NCBI RefSeq assembly: GCF_030546575.1
Contig: NZ_JAUOTN010000007.1
Coordinates: 62,001 to 126,000, forward strand
Reading direction: 5' to 3'
From: Pontibacter coccineus
Lineage (GTDB): Bacteria; Bacteroidota; Bacteroidia; Cytophagales; Hymenobacteraceae
Length of the DNA: 64,000 nucleotides
In this document: positions 18,808-27,082 of the stretch, one piece after another
Position numbering within the stretch: position 1 is the first letter of the stretch
How the letters are laid out: every line of letters starts with the position of its first letter
Notes under the pieces: model-generated
Seen by the model: the letters and a program-made list of their open reading frames with translations, nothing else
Told to the model about the DNA's origin: nothing
Database searches by the model: none
Position numbers and translations under genes: made by a program

Positions 18808-19377
18808 CTAAGACTTTCCCTTCGAAATCCTTTGCAGGATCTTTTTGCCCCGGCTCTGCATGGCCGGAGAACCCTCTTTCAGCAGGTACTCGACCTGTGC
18901 TTTTAGCTCATCATTCACCCACGGGAATTCAGCTTGAAGGTATAGCAGCACATCCAGGCAATTGACCTGAACAGCAACCGGCGTGTGCGGATGGATGAGC
19001 CAGTCAAAGACAGTCTCCACCACCGGTGCCCGATCAGGTATAGCCTGCCAGGCGGCGCTATACCTGAGGTCAGCTTTTGGGGCAATGCAAAACATCAGGA
19101 TCTTGGTGAAGTGACGCTGGCAACTCAGATTCTGCTGTTCGGGCAAGCGCTTTACAAACTCTGGCAGGTATGGCGCAAAGCGGTCCGGATTGCGATGAGC
19201 TACCTCTTCCAGAACCCAGGATGACCGAAACGCCACAGAAGGGTGCTCCTTTAGAAAACAGAGCGAGAGCAGATCGTGTACGGGTAGCCGGCCTGCTCCT
19301 GTCAGGGTGGCAAGCTCCTGTACCTGCACCTTTTTCAGGGGGCCGGATAGGGCTTTGAGCAATTCAGCTGTTTGCAT
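18808..19377 (-). CDS. HEAT-like helical repeat protein in biotin cluster
   Basis: 189 residues, no signal peptide or membrane segment. The sequence is rich in amphipathic helices of about 15 residues (for example HDLLSLCFLKE, SVAFRSSWVLEEV, VAVQVNCLDVLLYL) in a HEAT/ARM-like arrangement, with a basic C-terminus. I do not recognise a named family and can see no catalytic motif. It lies between bioD and bioA on the same strand, with small gaps on each side, so it is probably transcribed with biotin genes. A protein-interaction or scaffold role is inference from fold type only. Confidence 0.65.
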   Translation of the reverse strand: MQTAELLKALSGPLKKVQVQELATLTGAGRLPVHDLLSLCFLKEHPSVAFRSSWVLEEVAHRNPDRFAPYLPEFVKRLPEQQNLSCQRHFTKILMFCIAPKADLRYSAAWQAIPDRAPVVETVFDWLIHPHTPVAVQVNCLDVLLYLQAEFPWVNDELKAQVEYLLKEGSPAMQSRGKKILQRISKGKS

Positions 19378-19464
19378 GTGCCCAAGTTAAAACTTAATTC
19401 CTTCAGGTATAGTGTAGTAGAGTTTAATCGATAGGCAAGGTATAGGTGTATCCTTTGTTATAAA

Positions 19465-20079
19465 TTACAGATAAGGCACGAAATCTTTAGCATACGCTGC
19501 TACGGCCTCCTGGCAAAAATCAGCTTCCTGCCGGATAGACGGCAGACGACGCAGCCCGGTATACTTGATGATGAAATCCTCGGAAGTCTGGTTTTCCTCG
19601 CCGTTGAAGATGATGCCTGCCACCGGCACTTTGCGGTAGCGCAACACTTCTGCCGTGAGCAGGGTGTGGTTGATCGAGCCCAGGTAGTTTCTCGAAACCA
19701 GGATCACCTCCAGCCCCAGTTGCTGCACCAGGTCCAGCACCAGGTAGCGCTTGTTGAGGGGCACCATCAGTCCTCCGGCTCCCTCCACGATCAGGTTGTT
19801 CTCCGTCTCCGGCAGCTTCAGTCCGTGCACGTCGATCTCAATGCCTTCGGCCGCCGCCGCTTTGTGCGGAGAAGACGCCATTTTGAGCCGGTAAGCCTCC
19901 GGGTGAAACACGGATCGTTCATTCGAAACCAGACTTTTGACCATGTCTGTGTCGGTGAAGTCCAGGCCGCCTGCTTGCACAGGTTTCCAGTAATCGGCTT
20001 GCAGGGCTTCGGTGAGAATGGCTGCGGCAACTGTTTTGCCCACGTCCGTTCCGATGCCTGTTACAAAATATCTTTTCAT
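19465..20079 (-). CDS. bioD: dethiobiotin synthetase
   Basis: An ATP-dependent carboxylase that closes the ureido ring of DAPA to give dethiobiotin. The modified P-loop G-x-G-T-D-V-G-K-T lies at residues 8-16, and the conserved KPVQAG segment near residue 36 binds substrate. VEGAGGLMVPL in the middle is a family hallmark. The 204-residue length is normal. Its start overlaps the end of bioF by 4 bp (ATGA), so the two are translationally coupled. Confidence 0.94.
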   Translation of the reverse strand: MKRYFVTGIGTDVGKTVAAAILTEALQADYWKPVQAGGLDFTDTDMVKSLVSNERSVFHPEAYRLKMASSPHKAAAAEGIEIDVHGLKLPETENNLIVEGAGGLMVPLNKRYLVLDLVQQLGLEVILVSRNYLGSINHTLLTAEVLRYRKVPVAGIIFNGEENQTSEDFIIKYTGLRRLPSIRQEADFCQEAVAAYAKDFVPYL

Positions 20080-21209
20080 GTACCTTTCGCTATGGCCTGC
20101 ACGAGGCCGTCAATTTCTTCTTCACTATTATAGGCATGCACGATCACGCGGAGCCGCTCTGTACCGGCGGGCACAGTAGGGGACAGCACGGGGCGTACAT
20201 CAAATCCAGTTTGTTGCAACGCAGCCGCCAGCGCTTTTAGTTGCCGGGACTGTTGCGGGAAAACAGATAGGATAACACTGTCTTCCGGGGTGCAGCGTAT
20301 GCCGCTCAGTTTGTTCAGTTTTTGGTACAGTCGGGTCGCGAGTTGCTGCACGCGCTCACGCTCGGGCTTGAGTTCGGGCAGCAGGGTATAAGCACACTTC
20401 AGGGCCACCAGCGCATGTGTCGGGAGGCCTGTGGTGTAAATGAATGCTCTACTATAGTTTATCAAAAAGTCGCGCAGCACCTGTGGCCCGACCACGGCAG
20501 CTCCATGGCAACCCATCGCTTTGCCGTAGGTGATCACCTGCGCAAAGACCTGATCCTCTAATCCTAAGGCAACTGTTAATCCTTCGCCATTCGGGCCATA
20601 CAAGCCCACAGCATGGGCCTCGTCTACAATCAAAGCGGCTCCCAGTTCGTTGCATACCTGGGCAAGCTCTTTTAAAGGCGCCTTGTCGCCATCCATGGAG
20701 TACACTGACTCCACCACCACGTATACCTGACCGGTCGCGTGCTTGAACTTCTGCCGCAGGTCCTCCACGCTGTTGTGGCGGAAGGCGTAGGTTTTGGCAA
20801 AGCTCAGCCGCAGCCCGTCCTTCATGGAGCCATGGCTGGCCTCGTCGTAAAACACGGTATCTCCGCGCTGCGGCAAGGCAGACAATAGGCCCACGTTGGC
20901 CATATACCCCGAGTTGAAAAGCAGCGCCGCCTCCCCCTTGTGGTAGGACGCAATGGTACCCTCCAGCTCTCCAAAAAGGCCGTGGTTGCCGGAAAGCAGT
21001 CGGGAGCCCGTCGCTCCCAAAGGTAAATGTCTATAGTGCTCCTCTTCCTTGTGGATAAGCGCCCGCAATTTCTCACTGCGAGCAAGGCCGAGGTAGTCGT
21101 TGGAGCAGAAGTCAATGAGCCCGGCGGTGGTTTTGAGCGACCGCAAGGTATCCTGCGCCGCCCGCTCCGCCAGCTTCTGCTGTAATTTATCTTTCAAGAC
21201 ATCAGACAT
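20076..21209 (-). CDS. bioF: 8-amino-7-oxononanoate synthase
   Basis: A PLP-dependent alpha-oxoamine synthase that condenses pimeloyl-thioester with alanine to give KAPA. FCSNDYLGLA at residues 34-43 is the family entry motif; Asp196 in VDEAHAVG contacts PLP, and Lys230 in TYGKAMGCHG forms the Schiff base. At 377 residues it is a normal length for BioF. Close relatives (KBL, serine palmitoyltransferase) cannot be fully excluded, but coupling to bioD and the presence of bioA and bioB make BioF the clear call. No bioC or bioH-like gene appears in the window. Confidence 0.93.
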   Translation of the reverse strand: MSDVLKDKLQQKLAERAAQDTLRSLKTTAGLIDFCSNDYLGLARSEKLRALIHKEEEHYRHLPLGATGSRLLSGNHGLFGELEGTIASYHKGEAALLFNSGYMANVGLLSALPQRGDTVFYDEASHGSMKDGLRLSFAKTYAFRHNSVEDLRQKFKHATGQVYVVVESVYSMDGDKAPLKELAQVCNELGAALIVDEAHAVGLYGPNGEGLTVALGLEDQVFAQVITYGKAMGCHGAAVVGPQVLRDFLINYSRAFIYTTGLPTHALVALKCAYTLLPELKPERERVQQLATRLYQKLNKLSGIRCTPEDSVILSVFPQQSRQLKALAAALQQTGFDVRPVLSPTVPAGTERLRVIVHAYNSEEEIDGLVQAIAKGT

Positions 21210-21282
21210 GGATAAGAATTCAGTTTTCTGATTTCAATGTAAGTTTAATGTCTTGATGCCTCTAAAGTTCAGAGATCAAAAT

Positions 21283-21422
21283 GATGTCATCTCCTGAAGT
21301 ATGACATCGTTATAATCACGGCAGTGCTTTTACACCAGGATTCCCCTCTTGAGAGAGGCAGAGGTGTGTTATAGCTATTGCCCTAATCCTTCGACCTAGA
21401 TCCTTTCAGGATGACAGAGGGG
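21283..21422. repeat. spacer with hairpin and dispersed-repeat-like sequence
   Basis: The bioB-bioF spacer holds an 8-bp inverted repeat (GATGTCAT at 21283 with its complement at 21301), then a CCCCTCTTGAGAG-containing stretch near 21343 and a CTTTCAGGATGACAG-containing stretch near 21402. The last two look like short dispersed intergenic repeats of Cytophagales genomes, but this is from memory and only single copies are present here. Confidence 0.35.
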
Positions 21423-21456
21423 AGAGGCTTTCCGGCAAACTTTTATTACCAAACCC

Positions 21457-22455
21457 CTAGCAAACGTGCTGAGATTCTTCTTTAAAGGATTTTCTAGGAG
21501 TAAGACCCAATAGATCAAACATGGCTTTGTCCGCGTCGAAGTCCGGGTTCGGAGTCGTCAGAAGCTTTTCGCCTGTGAAGATGGAGTTGGCGCCGGCCAG
21601 GAAGCAAAGCGCCTGATCCGTTACGCTCATGCGCTCACGCCCGGCTGACAGACGCACCATGGTCTTTGGCATCAGGATACGGGCTGTGGCGATCATGCGC
21701 ACCATTTCCCACACGGTCACCAGCGGCTGGTTCTCGAGCGGCGTACCTTTTACCGGCACCAGCGCATTCACCGGAACAGATTCCGGGTGCTGCACGAGTG
21801 TAGACAAGGTATGGAGCATGCCGATGCGGTCTTCGTCCGTCTCACCCAAACCAATGATGCCGCCCGAGCAAACCGATATACCTGCCTTGCGCACGTTCTC
21901 GATCGTGTCGAGGCGGTCGTCGTAGGTACGGGTCGTGATGATGTTGGAGTAATTCTCCTCAGATGTGTCGAGGTTATGGTTATAGGCGTACAGACCGGCT
22001 TCTTTCAATTTCTCGGCCTGGTACTCGTTCACCATACCCAAAGTACAGCAAACTTCCAGTCCCATCTCGTTTACGCCCTTCACCATGTCGAGCACCTTGT
22101 CGAAGTCGCGGTTATCGCGCACTTCGCGCCAGGCTGCGCCCATGCAGAAGCGGGTAGAACCACCGTCTTTGGCACGTTGCGCCGCCGTGAGCACCTGCTC
22201 CTGGCTTAACAGTTTGTGCACATCCACGCCTGTGTGGAAGCGTGCCGCTTGCGGACAATAAGAGCAGTCTTCCGGGCATCCGCCGGTTTTAACAGACAGT
22301 AAGGTACATACCTGTACTTCTCCGGTGGCCTGGTGCTGCTTGTGCACGTTGGCTGCCTCTACAATCAGTTCCAGCACTGGCTTGTAGTAGATCGCTTTGA
22401 TTTCGTCTATGGTCCAGTCGTTTCGAATAGCTGCGTTTTGTCCGTCTTGCATCAT
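21457..22455 (-). CDS. bioB: biotin synthase
   Basis: A radical-SAM enzyme that inserts sulfur into dethiobiotin. Cys60, Cys64 and Cys67 in [12 protein letters not shown] bind the catalytic 4Fe-4S cluster, and the later [10 protein letters not shown] and SVCSGGIIG segments carry residues for the second cluster and substrate. The chain ends in a Cys, and the 332-residue length fits the family. It is the first gene of the minus-strand biotin cluster and is separated from bioF by about 250 bp, so it may have its own transcript. A TACCTTCG element on the minus strand at 22476-22483 is a possible promoter -7 box. Confidence 0.95.
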   Translation of the reverse strand: MMQDGQNAAIRNDWTIDEIKAIYYKPVLELIVEAANVHKQHQATGEVQVCTLLSVKTGGCPEDCSYCPQAARFHTGVDVHKLLSQEQVLTAAQRAKDGGSTRFCMGAAWREVRDNRDFDKVLDMVKGVNEMGLEVCCTLGMVNEYQAEKLKEAGLYAYNHNLDTSEENYSNIITTRTYDDRLDTIENVRKAGISVCSGGIIGLGETDEDRIGMLHTLSTLVQHPESVPVNALVPVKGTPLENQPLVTVWEMVRMIATARILMPKTMVRLSAGRERMSVTDQALCFLAGANSIFTGEKLLTTPNPDFDADKAMFDLLGLTPRKSFKEESQHVC

Positions 22456-22769
22456 GGTGGCTCGGGTTTGGATGACGAAGGTAAATTGAAGATTTAGGAA
22501 TAAAAAATCAAGTCTGGGGGTATGTTTGGTGGATAACTTGTTAACTATTTAAGCTACAGTGTTATTTCTGTGGATAAAATGGTTTGTTAATTTGTTGGGA
22601 AGCTGAATTTAATGGGTCGGGGTTGGAACACAGGTATGGGCGGAAAGAGTAGCGGAGTTTAACTGCTTTTGAAGATGGCAGGTCTGCTACGAGCATGGCA
22701 ACGGAATGCGTGGTTTTGAGGTATACCTGAATCTGTAAATTGTACCGTTCTCTCCAGACTTGTTGATAT
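22456..22769. other. divergent promoter region, 314 bp
   Basis: Lies between the minus-strand bioB and a plus-strand membrane-protein gene. It contains a TACCTTCG box facing bioB at 22476-22483, one mismatch from TAnnTTTG, and one AGGTATACCT palindrome near 22720. I see no BirA-like operator or RNA leader. Confidence 0.4.
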
Positions 22770-23516
22770 ATGCATTTGACTTCTACTTCCCTGGTTACCA
22801 CGTCTTTGCTGCTTACGCCTGAAAAGGTGCTCCGGAGCCTCGCGATAATTATTTTCGTACTGCTTCTCGCTGATATCGCCGGGATTATACTGGATGGTGT
22901 ATTGCGCCATGAATCCAGATTGACGCGGATATTGATGTATTACTTCACTTTCAATGGTGAGAGTAACATACCTGCTTTCTTCTCTTCTGTGATGCTGTTG
23001 GCAGCTAGCGGGCTCCTCTTTTTGCTGCACCGTCAACAGAAAATCACGCCACAGGAAAGCTATACCCGCCATTGGTTTGTGCTGGGGTGCATCTTCCTGT
23101 TCATGGCCATTGACGAGAACACGCAGATACATGAGCGTGTGGCTGACTTTGTACGACCGCGTCTGGCAACCGATTTGTCAGGTATGCTGCACTGGGCCTG
23201 GGTGGTGCCTTACAGCGTGCTCACGCTTGCTGTAGTCGCTTACTTCATAGGGTTCGTGCTCCGGCTGCCCAACCATACCCGCAATCTAATCCTGCTCTCA
23301 GGAGCGCTGTTCGTGGCGGGCGCTCTGGGACTGGAGTTTTTTGAGGGCTATCTGTACAAGCGCTACGGTATTGACCATCTGTACAATCGCATCCTGTATT
23401 GCCTGGAAGAGCTGATGGAAATGTCCGGGGTGGCGCTGTTCATTTACGCCTTACTTGATTACCTGGCAAGGTATGGCACCCAGATCATGATAGCTCCCAA
23501 AGACAGCGAAGCATAA
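22770..23516 (+). CDS. multi-pass membrane protein of unknown function with intramembrane acidic/His motifs
   Basis: 248 residues with about six hydrophobic segments, beginning around residues 22-42, 68-86, 102-118, 142-165, 173-190 and 210-230. Charged residues that would normally be avoided in membrane helices stand out: Asp115, Glu116, His121 and Glu122 (DENTQIHE), His141, Glu189 and Glu192 (LEFFEG), and Glu213, Glu214 and Glu217 (EELMEM). This pattern would suit a metal-dependent integral membrane hydrolase or a metal transporter, but I do not recognise the family. It is monocistronic-looking, with its own spacer before and a promoter for the helicase just after its stop. Confidence 0.7.
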   Translation: MHLTSTSLVTTSLLLTPEKVLRSLAIIIFVLLLADIAGIILDGVLRHESRLTRILMYYFTFNGESNIPAFFSSVMLLAASGLLFLLHRQQKITPQESYTRHWFVLGCIFLFMAIDENTQIHERVADFVRPRLATDLSGMLHWAWVVPYSVLTLAVVAYFIGFVLRLPNHTRNLILLSGALFVAGALGLEFFEGYLYKRYGIDHLYNRILYCLEELMEMSGVALFIYALLDYLARYGTQIMIAPKDSEA

Positions 23517-23522
23517 TATTCG

Positions 23523-23530
23523 TACCTTTG
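23523..23530 (+). promoter_or_regulatory. Bacteroidota-type -7 box ahead of helicase gene
   Basis: TACCTTTG fits the TAnnTTTG consensus of the primary sigma factor in this phylum. Transcription would begin around 23536, which makes the ATG at 23536 unlikely as translation start and supports the ATG at 23572. No clear -33 TTG partner is seen. Confidence 0.5.
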
Positions 23531-23571
23531 CGGGTATGTGGGCGTTTGCCCAGGACTTCATACCCGGATTT

Positions 23572-24714
23572 ATGTCATTCTCGTCACTAGGCCTTTCGGC
23601 GCCACTTCTTCGTTCCATCCAGGCCCAAGGCTATACCGCGCCCTATCCTATACAGACGCAGGCTATACCTGCCATACTGAAAGGGAAAGACCTGCTAGGT
23701 ATAGCGCAAACAGGCTCGGGCAAGACGGCCAGTTTTGCTCTACCTATTCTGGAGCTATACCAGCAGAAGCCATCCGGCCGCAACCGTTACGTGCGCACGC
23801 TGGTGCTCGTGCCGACGCGGGAGCTAGCAGTGCAGATCGAAGAGGTGTTCCGGGCTTTCGGCAGAGAACTGGACAGACCAGTGAAGACGCTGGCGGTGTA
23901 TGGCGGTATTTCGATCAATCCGCAGATGATGAAACTGAGCGGTACGGATGTGCTCGTGGCCACGCCCGGCCGTCTGCTTGACCTGATCGAGCACAAAGCG
24001 GTACACCTCTCGGAGGTAGAAACCCTGGTACTGGACGAGGCCGATAAAATGCTGAACCTGGGTTTTCAGGAAGAGGTGAACAAGCTGCTCGCCATGCTGC
24101 CTGCCCAGCGTCAGAATCTGTTGTTCTCGGCCACACTGAGCCAGGATGTGGAAGACCTGATCGCGAAGCTCTTGGCTGACCCCGTGCGGGTAACAGTGCA
24201 GGAAGAAGCGACCGTGCCGGAGCTGATCAAGCAAGTGGCCTATCAGGTAGATGCTGAGAAGAAGGGGCCTTTGCTGCGCTACCTCATCCGGCAGAATGAC
24301 ATGCAACAGGTGCTGGTGTTTGCTTCGTCTATCCGGACGGCCGACAATGTGGTGGGCAAACTGAAGAAACATGGGATAGAGGCCGCTGCTTTTCACGGCG
24401 ATAGGAGCCAGGGCGGCAGGACGGAGGCGCTCCGCCAGTTCAAAGCCGGCAAACTCCGCGTGTTAGTGGCCACTGACCTCGCCTCACGAGGTATAGACAT
24501 CAAGTTTTTGCCCTACGTCATCAACTACGAGCTGCCCCGCTCCCCAAAAGACTACGTGCACCGCATTGGCCGCACGGGCCGTGCTGAAGCCTCCGGTGAA
24601 GCCATTTCACTGATCACGACAGAAGACGCGCACCATTTCAAGATCATCCAGAAGAAGATGGGCGTGCGAGTGGAAATTCTGCCTACCGACGAGATCGATC
24701 TGCAAGGGCAGTAA
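23572..24714 (+). CDS. DEAD-box ATP-dependent RNA helicase (RhlE type)
   Basis: A cytosolic helicase that remodels RNA duplexes, probably in ribosome assembly or cold adaptation. The 380-residue chain carries the Q motif near PYPIQTQAI, motif I AQTGSGKT at 45-52, PTREL at 81-85, DEAD at 155-158, SAT at 186-188 and HRIGRTGR at 330-337. The start at 23572 (MSFSSLGLS) is preferred over an upstream in-frame ATG at 23536 because that one would sit at the predicted transcription start. The protein lacks the long basic tail of many RhlE proteins. A large motif-built hairpin begins at its stop codon. Confidence 0.93.
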   Translation: MSFSSLGLSAPLLRSIQAQGYTAPYPIQTQAIPAILKGKDLLGIAQTGSGKTASFALPILELYQQKPSGRNRYVRTLVLVPTRELAVQIEEVFRAFGRELDRPVKTLAVYGGISINPQMMKLSGTDVLVATPGRLLDLIEHKAVHLSEVETLVLDEADKMLNLGFQEEVNKLLAMLPAQRQNLLFSATLSQDVEDLIAKLLADPVRVTVQEEATVPELIKQVAYQVDAEKKGPLLRYLIRQNDMQQVLVFASSIRTADNVVGKLKKHGIEAAAFHGDRSQGGRTEALRQFKAGKLRVLVATDLASRGIDIKFLPYVINYELPRSPKDYVHRIGRTGRAEASGEAISLITTEDAHHFKIIQKKMGVRVEILPTDEIDLQGQ

Positions 24715-24768
24715 GGTATAGGAAGGTATAGCGTTTGGCGCAGGCATACGCTATACCTTCCTATACCT
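24714..24768. repeat. perfect 21-bp inverted repeat built from AGGTATA copies
   Basis: Arms at 24714-24734 and 24748-24768 are perfectly complementary and enclose a 13-nt loop. Each arm contains two copies of AGGTATAG separated by GA, so four motif copies form one hairpin. It lies between the convergent helicase and GH13 genes, where a bidirectional terminator would be expected, but no strong T tract follows. It is the densest cluster of the window-wide heptamer. Confidence 0.9.
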
Positions 24769-24778
24769 AAGCAATATT

Positions 24779-26446
24779 TTATCCCTTTTTCAGCAAATGA
24801 CTCAGGTCGCCGGCCCGGAGCCAGCGGTAGCCATAGGCATCCATCTTAATGTTGTGCCTGCCTTTGGCATCAGCCTCACTTTCGTAGTTCACCATCAGGT
24901 CGATTAGCTTTTGCTCTTTCTCCTGCTTGTCCTGCCCCGTTTGTTTCAGGTCGAGCACGACTTCATGCGTTTTCTCGTCGAAATTGTGCAGAATGATCAG
25001 CGAACTTCCCTGCCAGCTGTAGTGGAGGCAGAGTACCTTCGGCTTGTTGGTTTTCAGGATCTGCCAGTCCCCGAATCCAATCTCCGTGCACTCCTGTCGT
25101 AGGCGAATCAGGGCGGTCATCCAATTGAGGAGCGAGTCAGGATCGCGGCGCTGGTTCTCGACGTTGATGTGGTGGTAAGAATAGGGGCCTTTGTCGATAA
25201 CGGGGTGCACAAGTTTGTCGGCGGTAGAGAAACCAGCCTGGTAGTCATCTGTCCATTGCATAGGGGTGCGCACCGCATCGCGCTCGTTCAGGCTGAGGTC
25301 ATCGCCCATTCCTATTTCGTCGCCGTAGCGGATAACCGGCGTGCCTGGCAGCGAGAACATCAGGCTGTAGGCCAGTTCGCTATGCTGCCTGTTGCCCAGC
25401 ATGGCGGAGAGGCGGCGGCGAATACCCCGATCGTAGAGCTGCATATTGTCATCCGGTGCAAAACGGGCAAACACTTCTTCGCGCTGTTCATCCGTCAGGC
25501 GACCAAGGTCTAGCTCGTCGTGGTTGCGCAGAAAGTGTGCCCACTGCACCGTCGGGAAGTCAGTTCGGGTTGCCACCAGCGCGTCAATCAGCGGATCAAT
25601 ATTGGAAGTGGCCAGTGCGTAGAACATGTACTGGTTCACATAGAAATTAAACATCATGTGGATGCCATTTCCTTCTTCGCCAAAGTATTTTTTGTTCTCC
25701 TCGGGCATCACGTTGGCCTCACCCAGTAAGATCGCTTCGCCCCGCCGCCACTGCACAAAGCGCCGCATCTCGCGCAGGTAGTCGAAATTGAGTTCGTGCT
25801 TGCTTGTGTTCGGTTCCGGCGACTCGATCATGAAAGGCACGGCATCTACCCGGAAACCCGCTATACCCAATTCCAGCCAAAAACCGATGATGCGTTTGAT
25901 CTCGGCACGCACTTCCGGGTTGTCCCAGTTGAGGTCGGGCTGAAAATGATGGAAACGATGGAAGTACCAGGCTTTGGCTTTCTTGTCGTAGCTCCAGGTG
26001 GAGTCCTGCACGCCCGGAAACACCATGCCCTTGTTCCAGTCCGACGGCTTCTCTTTGTTCCAGACATACCAGTCGCGATGCCTGGCGGTTTCGCTGCTTC
26101 GGGCATCCTGAAACCAGGGGTGCTGGTCGGAGGTATGGTTCACCACCAGGTCGATGATGACCTTGATGCCACGCTTATTGGCCTGGTGCATAAACTCCAC
26201 GAAGTTTCCGCTGGAGCCGTGCCTCGGATCCACACCGTAATAGTCAGCGATGTCGTAGCCATTGTCCTTGTTGGGAGTGGGTTGGAATGGAGCGAGCCAG
26301 ATGCAATCGATGCCCATCGCATTCAGGTAATCCAGGCGGCGGGCAAGCCCTTCGAAGTCGCCCACCCCGTCACCATTCAGGTCCATGAAGGTTTCGAGGT
26401 CGAGACTGTAGATGATGGAATTTTTGTACCAGAGCTCATCAAGCAT
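24779..26446 (-). CDS. GH13 alpha-amylase family enzyme, trehalose-synthase-like
   Basis: A 555-residue cytosolic glycoside hydrolase or isomerase with a TIM barrel. The conserved regions are in order: VNHTSDQHPWF near 103-112, GFRVDAV with nucleophile Asp201, LLGEAN with acid Glu243, and RNHDE with Asp310. The start LWYKNSIIYSLDLETFMDLNGDG and overall layout match the trehalose synthase (maltose glucosyltransferase) branch, which interconverts maltose and trehalose. There is no maltokinase domain fused, and no other glycogen or trehalose gene nearby, so an alpha-glucosidase activity is also possible. No signal peptide is seen. Confidence 0.85.
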   Translation of the reverse strand: MLDELWYKNSIIYSLDLETFMDLNGDGVGDFEGLARRLDYLNAMGIDCIWLAPFQPTPNKDNGYDIADYYGVDPRHGSSGNFVEFMHQANKRGIKVIIDLVVNHTSDQHPWFQDARSSETARHRDWYVWNKEKPSDWNKGMVFPGVQDSTWSYDKKAKAWYFHRFHHFQPDLNWDNPEVRAEIKRIIGFWLELGIAGFRVDAVPFMIESPEPNTSKHELNFDYLREMRRFVQWRRGEAILLGEANVMPEENKKYFGEEGNGIHMMFNFYVNQYMFYALATSNIDPLIDALVATRTDFPTVQWAHFLRNHDELDLGRLTDEQREEVFARFAPDDNMQLYDRGIRRRLSAMLGNRQHSELAYSLMFSLPGTPVIRYGDEIGMGDDLSLNERDAVRTPMQWTDDYQAGFSTADKLVHPVIDKGPYSYHHINVENQRRDPDSLLNWMTALIRLRQECTEIGFGDWQILKTNKPKVLCLHYSWQGSSLIILHNFDEKTHEVVLDLKQTGQDKQEKEQKLIDLMVNYESEADAKGRHNIKMDAYGYRWLRAGDLSHLLKKG

Positions 26447-26538
26447 AGTGAATCAGTTTTGGTTGGTTAAAACATGATTCGTCTATACGGGAGAAGGCCG
26501 GCAATAGTCGGAGGGAGGTATGAAAGGAAGGGAGGCGC

Positions 26539-26985
26539 TTATAGCATATTTCGAGCGATCCAGTCGCTGTAGCGCATCTCAAATTTAATTTCGGAGCGGC
26601 CGTGTATACCTGTCTCGTGCCAGCCCTGGCGGCGGTAAAATTGCTCTGCCCTGGTGCCGGGGTCGGTGCCTAGCCAGATGGTTATTGTCGTTTGCTCGAA
26701 GTACCAGTCCAGCATGAGGTGGTGCAGTTGCCTGCCTATACCTTGGCCCTCAAACTCGGGCAGCAGGAACAAGGCCCAAACGTTGTGCTCCTGCAAGTCA
26801 ACAATGGAAAAGCCCACTACTTGTCCCGCCACCTCACAAACCCAGCCTTTGCCACGCTCCGTCAGGTATAGCGCACAGAGTTCGTCCGTTACCAGCGCCG
26901 GGTCGGAGAGGATGTTTTCCTTTACCGAATGCCGGATGATCTGGAGTTGGGGAATGTCGGCGGGGGTGGCTTCGCGGAAGAGCAT
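26539..26985 (-). CDS. GNAT family N-acetyltransferase
   Basis: A small acetyl-CoA-dependent acyltransferase of 148 residues. The beginning MLFREATPADIPQL and the acetyl-CoA loop LPEFEGQGIGRQL (Q/R-x-x-G-x-G type) identify the superfamily, and the WLGTDPGTRAEQFYRRQGW segment is the usual beta6-beta7 region. Substrate is unknown. I chose the ATG at 26985; an in-frame TTG lies 24 bp upstream but would add an atypical leader. It follows no obvious operon. Confidence 0.85.
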   Translation of the reverse strand: MLFREATPADIPQLQIIRHSVKENILSDPALVTDELCALYLTERGKGWVCEVAGQVVGFSIVDLQEHNVWALFLLPEFEGQGIGRQLHHLMLDWYFEQTTITIWLGTDPGTRAEQFYRRQGWHETGIHGRSEIKFEMRYSDWIARNML

Positions 26986-27032
26986 GGTCGTATCAGGTAT
27001 AAGTTTCAATTTTAGAGCCTCAAAATAAACAA

Positions 27033-27064
27033 AAAATCCCCCACTCTCTCAAGCGGGGGATTTT
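27033..27064 (-). terminator. intrinsic terminator of the YwqK-repeat gene
   Basis: AAAATCCCCC pairs with GGGGGATTTT over a 12-nt loop and is followed on the minus strand by TTGTTTATTTTG. It lies 18 bp past the stop of the gene ending at 27083. Confidence 0.8.
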
Positions 27065-27082
27065 GCTATACCTCAGGTTCTC

